Of a DNA stretch of 64,000 nt, positions 62,473 through 64,000 are shown piece after piece (positions within the stretch are counted from its first letter, which is position 1; the number at the start of each line of letters is the position of its first letter). Both the position numbers and the translations under genes were made by a program. The DNA comes from Faecalitalea sp. UBA4312 (GTDB taxonomy: Bacteria; Bacillota_I; Bacilli_A; Erysipelotrichales; Erysipelotrichaceae). Where the stretch lies: positions 5,940 through 69,939 of the forward strand of contig DGUK01000026.1 in NCBI GenBank assembly GCA_002394635.1, in the 5' to 3' direction. The notes below the pieces were generated by a model. That model searched no databases. It saw nothing but the letters and a program-made list of their open reading frames with translations, and had not been told where the DNA came from.

Positions 62473-63879
62473 TTATTCCAGTATTCTTTCCAACAGTCCT
62501 GTCGATTCCAAAAACAGAATAAACATCATGACCGGAGCAATATAACGGATCATAACCGTATACAGCTTTTTCCGACCGAACCGATGTCCGCTCTTCTCCA
62601 TTTCATCAATGATCCATTGAGGTTTGACGATCCAGCCGATCAGAATACATGATAATAAAGAGATGATCGGCATCATAAAGCTGTTGCTGATATAATCCAT
62701 CACATCCAGAAACTGCCCGGTGTTTCCGGTCGGCAATGGAATCTCCACATAAAACAGACTGTATCCTAAAGCAATCACTACCGAGGCTGCACAATAGAAC
62801 AAAGACAAGAAAACAGTCGTTTTCTTTCTTGTTGTATGAAACAGTTCCATGCAGTTGGCAACAATCGATTCCAGTACAGAAATACAAGATGTCAATGCCG
62901 CAAAGGCTGCCATCAAAAAGAAAACTATACCTACGATCGTTCCGATCGGCCCCATCGCATCAAAGACCTTCGGTAACGAGATAAACATCAAACTTGGACC
63001 ACTCCCCATGCCTTCCATACCGGAAAACACGTAAATGGATGGAATGATCATCATTCCGGCCAAAAAGGCCACAAGCGTATCAAAGACCTCAATCTGTCCG
63101 ACTGCCTGATTCAGATCGACATCATCCTTGACATAGGAACCATACGTAATCATGATTCCCATCGAAACGCTTAATGAAAAGAACAACTGGCTCATCGCAT
63201 CCAGCAGAACCTGCATAAACTGACTAAGCGTCAGGCCTTCCAGATTTGGTGTCAGATAAAACTGCAGTCCCTCTATACCTGTACGCAGATGACCCTGCCC
63301 ATCGGTATGTGTCAAGGTTAAAGAATAAACTGCAATCGCCACGATCATCACCAGAAGAATCGGCATTACAATTTTTGAACATTTCTCAATTCCGCTTTCC
63401 ACCCCGTTGTAGACGATAAAAGCCGTCAGGATCATGAAGAACATAGAAAAAAACACAGGTGCCTGCGCAGACGTAATAAACTGCGTGAAATATCCGTCCG
63501 ATGCCGCCAAACGACCTTGCCCGGTTATAAATACAATAAAATATTTTGTGATCCAACCTCCGATTACGGCATAATAAGTCATAATCAGCACAGGGACAAA
63601 GAAGGTCAAAATTCCCAGGAAACGCCATTTTTCACGCATTATCTCATACGCAAAGATTGCGCTTTTTTTCGTTTTCCGTCCAATGGCGATATCCGATGTC
63701 AATAATGTAAATCCGAAAGTAAGGATCAAGATCAGATAGACAAGTAGGAAAAGACCCCCACCGTCTTTGGCTGCCAAATAAGGGAACCGCCAGAGATTTC
63801 CTACACCGACTGCACTGCCGGCTGCAGCTAACACAAAACCTATTTGCCCGCTAAAACTGCTTCCGTTTTTTGTTTCCAT
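62473..63879 (-). CDS. Sodium-dependent transporter, NSS/SNF family
   Basis: Secondary transporter of the neurotransmitter:sodium symporter family, probably for an amino acid. About 468 residues, eleven to twelve helices. The N-terminal signature GFVLAAAGSAVGVGNLWRFPYLAAKDGGG contains the sodium and substrate unwound helix; the central block is FSLSVSMGIMITYGSYVKDD (helix 6). The start is ATG 63879 (METKNG) as AGGAG is 6 bases upstream; an ATG two codons earlier is too close. Confidence 0.93.
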   Translation of the reverse strand: METKNGSSFSGQIGFVLAAAGSAVGVGNLWRFPYLAAKDGGGLFLLVYLILILTFGFTLLTSDIAIGRKTKKSAIFAYEIMREKWRFLGILTFFVPVLIMTYYAVIGGWITKYFIVFITGQGRLAASDGYFTQFITSAQAPVFFSMFFMILTAFIVYNGVESGIEKCSKIVMPILLVMIVAIAVYSLTLTHTDGQGHLRTGIEGLQFYLTPNLEGLTLSQFMQVLLDAMSQLFFSLSVSMGIMITYGSYVKDDVDLNQAVGQIEVFDTLVAFLAGMMIIPSIYVFSGMEGMGSGPSLMFISLPKVFDAMGPIGTIVGIVFFLMAAFAALTSCISVLESIVANCMELFHTTRKKTTVFLSLFYCAASVVIALGYSLFYVEIPLPTGNTGQFLDVMDYISNSFMMPIISLLSCILIGWIVKPQWIIDEMEKSGHRFGRKKLYTVMIRYIAPVMMFILFLESTGLLERILE

Positions 63880-63890
63880 ATGCATCTCCT

Positions 63891-63929
63891 AAAAAAATTG
63901 GCAAAATATAAAACCTTATATTTTGCCAA
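63891..63929 (-). terminator. Terminator-type hairpin in the NSS transporter leader
   Basis: On the minus strand TTGGCAAAATATAA, loop GGTT, TTATATTTTGCCAA: a perfect 14-bp stem followed by seven T that run into the AGGAG ribosome binding site. A promoter lies just upstream, so the hairpin would be the whole 5' leader. Attenuator, or terminator of an upstream gene beyond the window. Confidence 0.75.
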
Positions 63930-63938
63930 TGTACTTTG

Positions 63939-63967
63939 ATTTTACCCGATATATACCTTGATTTCAA
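63939..63967 (-). promoter_or_regulatory. Promoter of the NSS transporter gene
   Basis: TTGAAA (63967-63962), 17 bases, TAAAAT (63944-63939) on the minus strand. Start site expected near 63932, just before the hairpin. Confidence 0.6.
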
Positions 63968-64000
63968 TTTCTATTTCATAATGGCTTCCGAATAATGGGT

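Overview
The window looks like a chromosomal segment of a low-to-mid GC Bacillota (Firmicutes), most probably Erysipelotrichia-like; genus and species cannot be fixed from the sequence alone. The grounds are a PolC-type replicative polymerase, RNase J, a type-B RNase P RNA directly downstream of gpsB, the recU-ponA pair, yybS-gdpP-rplI-dnaB order, sigma-A type promoters and strong AGGAGG-like ribosome binding sites. Most of it is core chromosome. No CRISPR array, prophage, integrase or rRNA operon was seen.

Layout. 1-5294 (minus): 5' part of polC (cut by the window edge), rnc, coaD, rsmD and an ftsW/rodA-family gene. 5376-9354 (plus): def, RNase J, a metallophosphoesterase, and a TPP riboswitch controlling thiT. 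9371-10075 (minus): rnpB and gpsB. 10140-13290 (plus): recU-ponA. 13300-16390: nitroreductase, HAD phosphatase and sstT on the minus strand, with two look-alike candidate small RNAs on the plus strand, one on each side of the nitroreductase gene. 16529-17866: tRNA-Asn, a small unknown gene, tagD. 17918-24488 (minus): gpsA, a two-component system with a DUF975 membrane protein, and the Trk/Ktr potassium system. 24677-26507: rubredoxin, tRNA-Glu, a PucR-type regulator.

26639-39221 (minus) is a 15-gene run without room for internal terminators: yybS, gdpP, rplI, dnaB, walJ, upp, then atpI and all eight ATP synthase genes. The c subunit carries the sodium-type ligand pattern, in keeping with the sodium-symport families SstT and NSS in the window. 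39328-40372 is rpsF-ssb-rpsR. 40619-45986 holds a methyltransferase, a CwlD-like amidase, a peroxide/thiol operon (gpx, atypical thioredoxin reductase, trxA, ohrR), and an unknown zinc-ribbon gene divergent from a small XRE regulator. 46073-50222 is a lysine operon (lysA-dapA-dapB-ddh) under a lysine riboswitch with an attenuator.

50304-57946 is the most accessory-looking part: an MFS permease, a decayed IS200/IS605-type transposase that ends against the start codon of kptA, a large secreted GH32 fructanase, a secreted unknown protein and a thioredoxin-like gene. 58164-63967 returns to small housekeeping and unknown genes (yigZ, a GNAT protein, comB, an SPFH/zinc-ribbon protein, a PH-domain protein, an NSS transporter).

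The most interesting signals are: (1) five operon-leading genes (ftsW, recU, yybS, cwlD, yigZ) whose -10 box lies only 6-11 bases before an ATG that has no Shine-Dalgarno, suggesting repeated use of leaderless mRNAs; (2) the paired candidate small RNAs with identical 44-base promoter geometry and PhoP-like direct repeats; (3) a readable translational switch in the TPP riboswitch; (4) the sodium-type ATP synthase c ring; (5) a thioredoxin reductase lacking the NADPH-site motifs; (6) operator-like inverted or direct repeats at several promoters.
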